Made by a program: the position numbers and the translations under genes. A stretch of DNA of 64,000 nucleotides from CAYWMD01 sp964458575 (lineage in GTDB: Bacteria; Verrucomicrobiota; Verrucomicrobiia; Limisphaerales; JADLHS01): the NCBI GenBank assembly GCA_964458575.1, contig CAYWMD010000001.1:62001-126000 (forward strand), given 5' to 3'. Shown here in pieces: positions 24,531-34,600 of this stretch. The notes under the pieces were generated by a model that was not told the origin of the DNA, did no database searches, and saw only the letters and a list, made by a program, of their open reading frames with translations. Each line of letters opens with the position of its first letter. Within the stretch, counting starts at the first letter, position 1.

Positions 24531-27021
24531 ACTCGGTTTGTCCGCGAAAGTCACCTTGAAGACTCAAGGGATCGGCTGTCACGGCTTTTTCCGGAAGCGC
24601 GTTGGCGCCGTCGGGAGAGCAAAACACTTCGACCTTCACCGGCCTGCCTGTGAACGTCAACGTTCCGTGAGCCAAATCTTGGACCGGGTCGAAAGTAAAA
24701 TTCGCTGGTTGTCCGGCAATGGTAACTTTCTGGATACCGCGCTTCACTCCCGCGATGAATATCTCGTCGTTCAATCCAGCCGGGGCTTGAACTTCAAGAG
24801 CCAGCTTCCGTTTCCGGGCGTCCCATCGTTCAGAAATCCGCTTGCCCCCCCACACTTGAAACGGCGCATCGGATGGTTGTTGGCGCAGATAGAATAGCTT
24901 GAGATTCTGGCCGGGGACGGAGATGTCACTAAACGCTTGGTTGAGCGCGTCGCCCCTGAAGGTTTTGGTTGTCCGTTGGTGAAAGTCGAACAGCAGGTAT
25001 TCCTTTTCGGGCGCGATGCCGAGTGTTTGCAGCGAGTGAAACGTCAGCGAGGTCTGCTGCGCTTTCGCATCCATGTTGGCGACGGGAATGAGCCAGTCGT
25101 TCCACACTTGGTTGTGATAGACCGACGCGTAAGTCAGGCGGGCGGTTGTCTTGAACAAGTTGGTTGAGTTGGCGAACAGGAATGGTTTCGCTTCGTACAA
25201 ACCAAAATAGCTCTGGGCGAGGTTGTAGGTCTTCGTGTAAAGCGCTTCGAGTTCCGTGACGCCTTTGGCGTAGGGCAGCTTCTGCGCGAACAATCGCCAA
25301 TCAATCTGCGTGTATTGCCCGCCGCCCGTGAGCAAATCGTAATTGTAGGCCATGGCGGCGCCGCAACGGGCGGATTCGTCATCGCCGGGCCAGATCATTC
25401 CTTGGGACGGCAGGCTTTGGACGGGCGCGTAATAGTTGTTCCAGTAATTCTCCACCGAGCCGAAGGAATAACCCTCGCCATAAAGTTGCGCGTCGAAATC
25501 GCAAATGACCGGCAGGACAAACGCCGTCGTGCAATGGCTGACCAGCAGCGTGTGCGGTCGCCGGCTGCGCATCAATTCGCGACGACGCCAGTTCATCTCA
25601 TGCAACTCGATGAGGCAGTCATAAATCTTCTGCGGGTGGCCGTGTTCCTTCCACAGCGTGCAATTGCCATACGCCAGATTGTCGTCGAGATAAATGCCGT
25701 CCACATCAAACCGGTCCAACATGCGACGGGCGTTGGCCAGCCGGTAATCCGCCAGGCCGTTGGGCGACGCCATGCAGGTGGCCCAGTTGTCGCAATACGG
25801 ATCCATAGCGGGCTTGTAACGGCCGCCATAGTTGAATCCCTGCCAGAGCGGCCACTGGCCCTTGGCCCGCATTTCCTGAACGCCGGGCGCATTGGCGAAC
25901 ATGAGATCAGCGCCTTCTTCCCAGAGAAACAACATACCCAGCTCGTGAACCTTGCGAATGACCCGGTCAACATCCTGCGCTGGCGGACGCGGTTCGCCGA
26001 GCGTGCCGAGCCGGTGCATCTGAAACACCGTGAAACCCCACTGCGCAACCTGGGTGATTTCGTCATCGGTCGGATACGGAAACTTCGCGTCGCCGATCCA
26101 GGTGAACATCCGCAAATCGTGCATTCGCGGATGCGGCAGCCGATTCGGCGCGACGCTGATTCCCACGCGAAACGCAAATGCTTCGCCGGCCTTGAGCAAA
26201 TACGGTTGATCACCCGGCGCGACGTTCACAACGAACTGCGATAGGGAGATACTCGTGGCGTCGCCATTCTTGCTGATGACCTGGGCGACGGCCGTGTCCA
26301 GGTTGGTCCGGCTCAAATGCGTGGCGCCACCGTCGGTGAAGATCGCCAGCGCGGCCGTTGGACTGAAAACGCCCAGGCAGGAGGACAATGTCGTGAACCG
26401 GACCGCTTTGCCAGAGCCAGGCAATTTGCCCCGCGCGGCGCTGCCTCCGTGCTCGTCGCGCCGCTTGTGGATGTAACTGCCAAATTGACCTTGGGCCGGA
26501 AGCCGAAACGCAATGGCCTCCTCCACCCGCAAATCCGCACGCGGAGTCAGTTTAACCTCCGAAACGACCACGCCGTCATTGAAGAACGTGTGAACGACGG
26601 TGAAATCCACTTCTGGCCCGCGCTTGGTCGGGTCGCGCAGAATTCCCTTGGCTTGGAGAAGAACCTTGTCCTTTCCCCCGCTAAGAATGGTTGTCGTGCA
26701 TGAATTCTCGTCGGAGGCCAACCGGTATTGATCAATCTGAATCTCCGCAGGCCCGCTGGCTGTGATGACTTCCTGTCCGTCATGAACCGCACGCATGGCG
26801 TTGATCGCGCCGGTCTTCTTCCCGACTTGATAGGTGAATGTCGGCCCGGTGATCACGAAGTCCGTTGCCGTCTTGGTCAGCTTGAGTTCTTCCGGCGGAA
26901 GCGCCTCACGCAAGACGGACGCGATGGTTTTGCTCTTCCCTGGGCGAATCGGTGATTCGGCGGCGGCTTGGGACAGAATGCTTGCGACTAGAAGTGACAC
27001 GCAGACGCAGGTGAAACGCAT
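24520..27021 (-). CDS. Secreted glycoside-hydrolase-like TIM-barrel protein
   Basis: The product is 833 residues from the ATG at 27021, which begins a clean signal peptide (MRFTCVCVSLLVASILSQAA). An alternative ATG at 27153, overlapping the preceding stop (TGATG), would prepend 44 residues encoded largely by a palindromic element. The N-terminal half is beta-rich (about 30-300). The central part (about 310-600) looks like an alpha/beta barrel: GFTVFQMHRLGTL, DVDGIYLDDNLAYGN with candidate acidic residues, LLVSHCTTAFVLPVICDFDA and GMIWPGDDESARCG. The C-terminal domain is beta-rich. It resembles alpha-galactosidase-like or DUF6259-type proteins, but the family is not certain. Confidence 0.7.
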   Translation of the reverse strand: MRFTCVCVSLLVASILSQAAAESPIRPGKSKTIASVLREALPPEELKLTKTATDFVITGPTFTYQVGKKTGAINAMRAVHDGQEVITASGPAEIQIDQYRLASDENSCTTTILSGGKDKVLLQAKGILRDPTKRGPEVDFTVVHTFFNDGVVVSEVKLTPRADLRVEEAIAFRLPAQGQFGSYIHKRRDEHGGSAARGKLPGSGKAVRFTTLSSCLGVFSPTAALAIFTDGGATHLSRTNLDTAVAQVISKNGDATSISLSQFVVNVAPGDQPYLLKAGEAFAFRVGISVAPNRLPHPRMHDLRMFTWIGDAKFPYPTDDEITQVAQWGFTVFQMHRLGTLGEPRPPAQDVDRVIRKVHELGMLFLWEEGADLMFANAPGVQEMRAKGQWPLWQGFNYGGRYKPAMDPYCDNWATCMASPNGLADYRLANARRMLDRFDVDGIYLDDNLAYGNCTLWKEHGHPQKIYDCLIELHEMNWRRRELMRSRRPHTLLVSHCTTAFVLPVICDFDAQLYGEGYSFGSVENYWNNYYAPVQSLPSQGMIWPGDDESARCGAAMAYNYDLLTGGGQYTQIDWRLFAQKLPYAKGVTELEALYTKTYNLAQSYFGLYEAKPFLFANSTNLFKTTARLTYASVYHNQVWNDWLIPVANMDAKAQQTSLTFHSLQTLGIAPEKEYLLFDFHQRTTKTFRGDALNQAFSDISVPGQNLKLFYLRQQPSDAPFQVWGGKRISERWDARKRKLALEVQAPAGLNDEIFIAGVKRGIQKVTIAGQPANFTFDPVQDLAHGTLTFTGRPVKVEVFCSPDGANALPEKAVTADPLSLQGDFRGQTEFKR

Positions 27022-27034
27022 TAGCGTCGTGGAC

Positions 27035-27098
27035 TGCGGCAGTCCTCTGCCGCTTTCGATCCGGGTGCGCATTTCCAAAGCGGCAGAGGACTGCCGCA
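27035..27098. repeat. Long hairpin with 22-bp perfect arms
   Basis: The left arm 27035-27056 begins TGCGGCAGTCCTCTGC and the right arm 27077-27098 is its exact reverse complement, with a 20-base loop. It lies between the ceramidase stop and the glycosidase-like ATG. It could be a mobile palindromic element, and in the mRNA it would be a very stable stem between the two cistrons. Confidence 0.8.
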
Positions 27099-27152
27099 CT
27101 CCAAAACCTGGCGGCGTATCGGAGCGGCGTTCGATGGAGGAAACCGGTTTCA

Positions 27153-28550
27153 TCAACGCGAGTTTTTATCCGCAGATTTCAACGCCGCCTCAATCGCACG
27201 CTTCATTGCTGCCTCTGAGCCCGGACCGACCCAGCACCAATCGCCCAAGTTGTCGTCGTTCTCCGCCCAGGCGCGCTCGATCGGGATGTAACCGGGCGCA
27301 CATTCGCCATAACCCATCACGAGCACGAAAGATTTCGGACGTTGCGCCTGCGCGAACAACTGGAACTCGACATACGATTCCGCTGGCAACAACAGCAATT
27401 GCGCCGGGCCGAAGTCAATTGATGGAACGTCAATAGGTTGACCGGCCGCACAGCGTTGCCGCCAGCTCAAACCCATCGCCGCCAGACATTGGCCGAAGGG
27501 TTTGGGATCATCATTCACGCGCTTCTCCATTTCGGCCACGGTGAAGCCCGCCGAATCGCGCGGCGGCAGTTGGAGCGCGACGACGCGGAAATCTGCCTGT
27601 TTCAACCGATGCCGTTTGGTGTTGGCCCAGCTTGCTTTCATGGCGCGATAAATTCGATCCGCCAGAACCGGGCGGTTGGTGGGCGAACCGTCGTTGTATT
27701 TCCCCGCCGTCAGATTGCCGCTGCAACCGGAAGCGTATATTTGAAACACGGACGGGAGATGCGTTTGCATCCACGCCCGCGCCATGCCGACAAAATCTGC
27801 CGACACTTCACCCTGCCCGTAATAACTCATCGGATGCACCGCGTATGAGTGCAGAGCGGCGACCGGTTGTTTACCATCCCAGAAACTCAGTGTTTTCAAC
27901 CAGGGATCAATCGTGCCTTCAGCCGCAGCTTGGGGTTCCGCTTTTGTTGTTCGGCTCATCCGATCAAACTTCACCGCGCCATCGGGCAAAACATAGCGGC
28001 GGTTCGACGCAACCTTCTCCACTTTCGCCTGCCCCACGCCAATGTGCGTGACCGGCCGCGCGGATTTCAGGCTCGTGCGCACAGCCTGCGCGACCCGTTG
28101 CACCGCCTCCTCATGAAACTCCAAGTTGCAGACACTGCCAGCCGCGTGATTGGCCTTAAGGATCTTCTCCGCCTCCAGGTCAGCCACCGGCGCATCGTGA
28201 ACATGCACACTGGTCACAAGAACATGAGCGCGATCGGTGCCCGCCGCCGCAGCCAGCACGTCGCGCCAGCGGTCGTAGGCCGCGTTGCGAATCTCGCACC
28301 AATCCACGGACACCACGACAATCGGCTTTTCCGGCCCGAGAAGCACCCAGCCTTTGGCGAAAAGCGGATCAGCAACCGACTGCGACGGTTTGATCCCGCC
28401 GCCCATCAACGCGTGCCCCATCGGCACGGTGACATCGGCGGAAAAAGTGGCGAGTCGGAATTCAGTTTTGCCCGCGGCAAAAAGAGCGTTACAGCTCAGG
28501 CCCAGAACCAGCGCGAGTGCGACCATTCCACGACAACGGATTCGTATCAT
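27153..28550 (-). CDS. Neutral/alkaline ceramidase-like secreted protein
   Basis: The product is 465 residues with a signal peptide (MVALALVLGLSCNALFAA core). The mature start FRLATFSADVTVPMGHALMG and the blocks VVVSVDWCEIRN, LVTSVHVHDAPVAD and SYAVHPMSYYGQGEVSADFV correspond to the conserved N-terminal domain of the neutral ceramidase family, including the His-rich HxH motif for zinc. YASGCSGNLTAGKY matches the Ser-nucleophile region of that family only loosely. Proteins of this type are common in Planctomycetes and Verrucomicrobia next to glycosidases. Real ceramide hydrolysis is unproven; another amide or ester substrate is possible. Followed by the glycosidase-like gene, probably in one transcript. 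Confidence 0.8.
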   Translation of the reverse strand: MIRIRCRGMVALALVLGLSCNALFAAGKTEFRLATFSADVTVPMGHALMGGGIKPSQSVADPLFAKGWVLLGPEKPIVVVSVDWCEIRNAAYDRWRDVLAAAAGTDRAHVLVTSVHVHDAPVADLEAEKILKANHAAGSVCNLEFHEEAVQRVAQAVRTSLKSARPVTHIGVGQAKVEKVASNRRYVLPDGAVKFDRMSRTTKAEPQAAAEGTIDPWLKTLSFWDGKQPVAALHSYAVHPMSYYGQGEVSADFVGMARAWMQTHLPSVFQIYASGCSGNLTAGKYNDGSPTNRPVLADRIYRAMKASWANTKRHRLKQADFRVVALQLPPRDSAGFTVAEMEKRVNDDPKPFGQCLAAMGLSWRQRCAAGQPIDVPSIDFGPAQLLLLPAESYVEFQLFAQAQRPKSFVLVMGYGECAPGYIPIERAWAENDDNLGDWCWVGPGSEAAMKRAIEAALKSADKNSR

Positions 28551-28604
28551 GGAGTTTGTGTAGCAATCCGCCCGAACAATTGCACGAGCAAAGGTGTGGT
28601 GGCA

Positions 28605-31600
28605 TTAAGGCCGTTTCGCCCGGAAGTACATCGCCTTGTTGGTCAGGTTGCCTACGCCGATGAAGCGGAACGAATTCGTCAGCGCGAAATTGGTGGCTGC
28701 CATCCAGGCGTTGGTAACGACCAGATTGGTTGTCGCTTGAATCGTGTAATTCGTGCCCGCCATGCCGTAGAACAGCAACAAGGGGTTCGTGCCGGTTTGC
28801 GGTCGAATCTCCAATATCGGCGGGTCAGCAAAAAACTCGTAGGCGCGATAGAACTGCGTTGCGTTTGTTCCGCCAGCGCCCGCAAATGCCAGAGCCAGGT
28901 TGGTCATGGGCAGGCGGGTTCCCGGCTGCCAATCCAGCGCGACCAGATTGGTCCTGCCCTCAATCCCGTAGCTCGAACCCGGTTTGCCGTAAAGCGTCAT
29001 CATTCGTTGCGAATTTGTCTCCAACCATGCTTCCAACAACGGCTCTGGGCCGACGACTACTACACGTCCTGGCAGCCCAAAGAAACTCCCCACCGGGCTG
29101 CCGTCCGGTTTCAAACCCGTCACACCGGAGATCGTCAGCGGAACAAAAGCCGAGTGTTGATTCGAGATGGCTGTGAAACCCAGTTGCCCCACGTTTGTGG
29201 GACCGTACAACACACTGGACGCGGGCAGCGTGAACGCCACCTGCACCTGTCCGCTCCCCAGCAACTGCAATTGTTGCGTGACCACCTGTGGCGAATTCAC
29301 CGTGAGCGTGAAGTTCGTGAGACGCTCCGCCGGATATGCCACCGTGAACACCATGTTCGTCAACGCCGTCGTGGACAAAAGCCGCACCGGCACGGAACTG
29401 GTCGAACCGGCCAGCATGACCGTGTTCCCCACACTGGCTTCGATGCACTCCGGCACGATGACGCTGAACGTCATCGAATTGCTCTGTGGCGGGGTGCCGC
29501 TGTCAGTGGCCCAGACGGTGATGGTGTTTGTCGTGCTCCCTTGCGCGCATTTGGGTGTCCAATCAAATACACCGTTGGTGGTAATCGAAGCCCCGGCAGG
29601 CACGGTCGAGCCGAGGCTGAAGGTAATTGGCCCATCGGGATCGTAGGCAGAATTCGTGAACACGAACGGCTGCCCAACGATGATGGTTTGATTAGCAACC
29701 GGGCTCACCACTGGCGGATAATTCGGCTGCGTCGTCACTGAAACATCCGCCGTGGCGGCGTTCGTTTCGACATTGCCCGCGCCGTCGTGCGCCACGCTGT
29801 AGAAGCCGTAGGTCTTTCCATTCTGACCGAAAAACATGGCGGAGTTGGCCGTCGCGCCAGGGAGCCACAACGTCCAGGGACCGCTGTTGGTCCGCACGTA
29901 AGTATCGAAACTCACGATGCCAGAGCCAACGTCCGTGCCCAACCACGTAACGGTGAACGCCGCATTCGTGGCCGTACCGCTTGGGCCGGTGACGTTGCTG
30001 GACGGCGGGTTTGCGTCAATCGTCACGAGTGCCTGCTTGTTCGTGTCAATGCCGGCGGCGGGATTGTGCGGGTCAACCCAATCCGTGCCGATGGGCGGGT
30101 TGTAATCGAACGTGATGTTGGCGACGTTGCGAATCTCGGTGCCCGTCGGGAGGTTCGTGAGAGCGCGAATGGTGTAGCCGATGTGGCCCTGGCCGCGACC
30201 GGTGCCGTTTTCGGGCGGCAGAAAGCCGATGTCCACCGGGGGCGGCAGGCCGTTGGTGGGATTGAGCGAGCGGAGCGTGGCATAGACCTGGCCGTTCGCC
30301 AGATGAATCCCCGCCTCGATCTGCAACTCGAAATCCACACCGTTGAAGCGGAGCTTTTCCGTCTTCTCGAAATGCTGCGTCTTGGGCGGGACGGCGATGA
30401 AATGGTCGCCGAACGCAATCTCGGTTAACTCGAAGGTCTGCCAATCGAGCGTGTTCGTGAGTGGGTCGGTGATAAATACCTGCTGCGCCGGCGCGGTGGC
30501 GTTGGTTTCGTTCTCGAAATTGATGGTATAAGGCAACAGGCTGTCGCGGCTGACGAAATGAGCGTTGCTAAAACCCATCGGGCCCACTTTCGAGTTGGGA
30601 TCGGTTGGGGCACTGGGTTGAGTTGGGCCACCGGGTTTACAATCTTCAGGAAAGAAGCGGCAGTGTTCAGGCGGGTATCCGTTGTTCGGGTCGTCCATCG
30701 AGTGGTGACACTGGCAATACAGACAATCGAGAACCGTGCCAGGCGCGTCTTTGCAGATAACGCTTCCTGTGCAACCCGTCAGGTCAGGACACTGCGTCGC
30801 TGCTGTAGCACAGATTTCAGGATATAGTCTGCAGTCTCGGATCCAGGTGTCGAGCCCGCTCGGATCCGAGTGTGCGACAGGACTGTTTGCCACATACCGA
30901 TAGAAGTTGACATCGCCCGCTGCGAGACCAATTGGATCGCTGGACATAAAGCGGCCCAGAGAGGCATCGTAATGCCGAGCACGCATGAAGGCGAGGTTGC
31001 TCCGGTCGGCCATCACACCCAGTTCGCCAACGAACTGGAACGTATCTGTTACCACCTGTTGAGCGTAGAGTAATTCTCCAAACGGGAGGTAGGCGTAGGC
31101 GTTCGAGATTGAATCGGAATTGGCCACCAATTCGCTCGTGCTACCGAGGGAATCAAAATCATAAAAAGCCGGATTTCCTGGGGCATCTATCTTCGACACA
31201 AGGCCAATGCCATGCTGGTAGCGAGCGGAAGGTATCGATGATCCTTGCACATATTCTCCAACGACTGCGCCCAAGCCAAGTGGGTCGATGACATATTCTC
31301 TCGAGGTCCCGTTGTCGGTGGTGCGAGTACGTCTTCCTGCTGCATCATAGAAATTCTGCAAGACAACGTTCGTCAGCGCGGCACTTATGAGTTTGCTGTC
31401 GGAGGACCACGAAAAGCTGCTCGTTCCTGGCGGGGCGACCCTGTTCGTGACATTTCCATCTGCGTCGTATTGGTACGTCGTGCTGCCGACTTGGGTGTAT
31501 TGGTTCAGGATGTTCACGGCATAGGTGGTGTTGGTGCCGTTGTCGCGGACGTTGAGGCGGTTACCGAGAGCGTCGTAGCTGTAGTCCACACGCCTTCCGC

Positions 31601-34600
31601 CTGGGGCAGTCCATCCAACGAGTTGACCGGAGTCGTCGTAATCGTACTGCCAGACGCCAGCGATTCCCGCACGCGAATCCCCCGCGCCATAGGTCGTTGT
31701 CATCGTCGCGCGACGGCCGAGCTTGTCGTACGTGTATTGGAAGCGTGAGAGGACTGCACCATTTGTTTTGTGGTTGAAAAGGTCCACAACTTGGCCGGCA
31801 GCATCGTAGGTGTAGGTCGTGTAAACGCCATTGCCCAGCGTCTTGGTCGCGAGTCGGCCCACCGCGTCGTAACTGTAGTGGACAATTTCCTTGCTCGCTT
31901 CGTCGGTCAAAGATTCCAGCCGCCCGCGGCTGTCGTAATGATAATCTGTGCGGTGCCCAAACTGATCCTCCATTGAAGCGCGGCGTCCCGCAGCATCGTA
32001 CGTGTAGCGTAGCCATTGACCGCCGGGATAGGTGATCTTCGTCAGGCGGTCGTTGGAATCGAAGTCTTGCGCTGTGGTGCCGGTGACGTCGGCGAAGTTG
32101 GTGAGGTTGCCACGGGCATCATAACGGAAAGTGACCAAGCTGTTGTCAGGATAACGTCGCGCGATGACACGTCCGCTGGTGTCATTCGTGTAGAGAATGG
32201 GCTGACCACGGCGGTTGGTCCAACTGAGCCGGTTGCCGAGCGCGTCGTAACCCCAGCGTTCAGAGCTGTTGTCCGCGTAAGTGATGGACGCGAGGTCGTT
32301 ATCCGGTTCATAGCCGTAGCGCGTCATGTTACCCTTGGCATCAACCAGCGTGGCGAGTTTGTTGAAGTCGCTCGTGTAAGCGAAGCGCGTGGTGAAGCCC
32401 AACTGGTCGGTATCGCTGATGCGGTTGCCGCGTTCATCGTAAGCGAACGCGCGCGTGCGGCCAGCAGCGTCGGTGACTTTCGTCAGCAAGCCGTTCGCGT
32501 CGTAGGTGCGTTGCGTCACGTTGCCGAGCGGGTCTTCGTTACGCACCAGCAGGGCGCGATGGTCGAAGTAGCTTTTGGTTGTGTTCGTCAGCGCGTCGGT
32601 GGCGGCGATCATTCCCGCGGAATCATAGCTGTAGTTGACCTGTTCAATCGCGCCGCAACAACCGGCGCGCGACGCGAGCCGCCCGCGCGCGTCGTAGGTG
32701 TAGTTCTGCGTCACGCCGCCCGGATTGATGACTTGCATGAGCGCATGTCGCGACGGAGAACCGGGCGTCAACACGTAGCTGTAGGTCGTCAGTTCGCCCC
32801 GGTAGTTTTGGGCCGAGGCCAGGTGTTCGCCGCTGCCATCGTAGGTGAATGTGGTCTGGCGGTTCAGCGAGTCGGTGATGGAGGCTACGCGACTGCCGCT
32901 GTAGGCGAGTTGCAGGAACAGCCCGGAACTGTGATCGAGCCGCGTGAGCAGGTTGCCCGACCAGGTGGCCGTAATGCGGTTCGTGTGCGGGTCCTGCACG
33001 TAGTCCAGCCTGCCGTCCGCGCGGAAGGCGGAGAGCGTGCCGTCGGTTTCGCGAAGGGTGAACGCGCCGCCGCCGATGGAGGTGAGCGTGGCGTGGTCGC
33101 CCGCCTGCGCGAAGTAAGTCGGGTAACGGCTGTCCGGCTGGAAGACGCGGCGCGAACCGCCGGGACCAAAGATGGTGACAGTGCCATCGGCGGCCAGCGT
33201 GAGCGAGCGTTCCCAATTGTCGGACCAGCCGCGTCCAAACCGACCGAGCGCGAAATGTTGCGAGATGTCCGTGCTGAAGCTGCGCGTAAAGACCAAGGCC
33301 GGGCCGGGTGCTTGCATTTGCGCGTCCACGGCGCTGGCGAGCATGCGCGTGATGCTCAGTCCCGACGCCTGGAGGGTTTCAAACCCAAGCAGGTCGCGGA
33401 TGTCGTTGACGTTCTGGCCGAGCTTGGCGAGGTAAGTGGCGTTGTCGTTGAGCATCCGCACGTAATCACCCCAGGTGCCGCCGGTTTGGTTGGTGAGGTT
33501 GGCGAAGATGACATCCCAGGCTTGAGTGGAAACGGAACCCGGCCGCATGTCGGCCTTGAGTGCGTCCCAGACGATGGGTGTGGTGTTGGTGGCTTCAAGA
33601 ATGCCGAGGTTGAAATAAATCAGGTTGTAAGCACCGTCCCACGGTTGCTGCCACCCAGCGTAATAGACGGGCACCGTGCGCGACTCGCCCGGCTGAAGCA
33701 ATCCGGGCGTGGCGCCGTTGGCGAGGAATTGAACCGCGTTGGCAAACCCTTCCGGGATGGCGTCAGTCCAGAAACCTTGCACGAGGCGCGAGCTGTCCAA
33801 CGTGAGCAAAGCGGCCTGCCGCCCGTTTTGGCTCGCCGAGACGGTGAGCAAAGGCGCAGGCATGGGCGCGTCGCCCGAGTTCTTGTACTCAACGTAGATG
33901 GTGGCAATGGCGTGATAACCCACGCGGCTCGGCACCTGCAATTTAGTTTCCAATTTTGGGCCGGCACCCGCGATGAGTTCAAACGGAAGCGAGTCGGAAT
34001 TGGTGCTGCCGGTGACGCGGAGTTGATAGTTGTTCGTCGGAATCGCCGGGAAGTTGAAGTCGGCGATGAGTTGGCTGGCGGAGACGAAGAACACGTTGCT
34101 GGCCGGATAAACACTACCGCCGTTGACGAGCGCCACGGCGTCGGAAGCAGCGAAGCCCGCGCCGTTGATGGTGACCGAACTGGGCATAGAACTTCCCACC
34201 TTGGTCGGCGACAAGCTATCCAGGATAACGCCAGCGGTGAAGTCCACATACAAGCTGTAAGTGCCAGGTACGGGGCCGGAATCGTTGTACGCGAGGATGA
34301 ACCAGTCACCCGCGCCGGCGTTAGGCACGAAGATGGATTGGTCTGCGCCGCTGACCGGGAAACGGTAGTCGTAACCGCCCGCTGTGGGCAATGCACCGCG
34401 CCGCATGTAAAGTTCATTGATGCCGAGATGGTCGGCGTCGTTCAGTTGAATGCGCAGATGTCCCCCAGGCGGAGCGGTGACGACGAAGTATTGGTTTTGG
34501 CGATTGGTGGTGAACTGATGATTGGACAGCGCGTTCAGCGGGAGCCGTGTCGGCGTGGCTTGCGACAGGCTCACGTCATCAATGAACCAGCCTGCGCCAA

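Noticed and set aside
27849..29741. 630-codon open frame on the plus strand
   Set aside because: Covers parts of two well-supported minus-strand genes and has no protein-like features.
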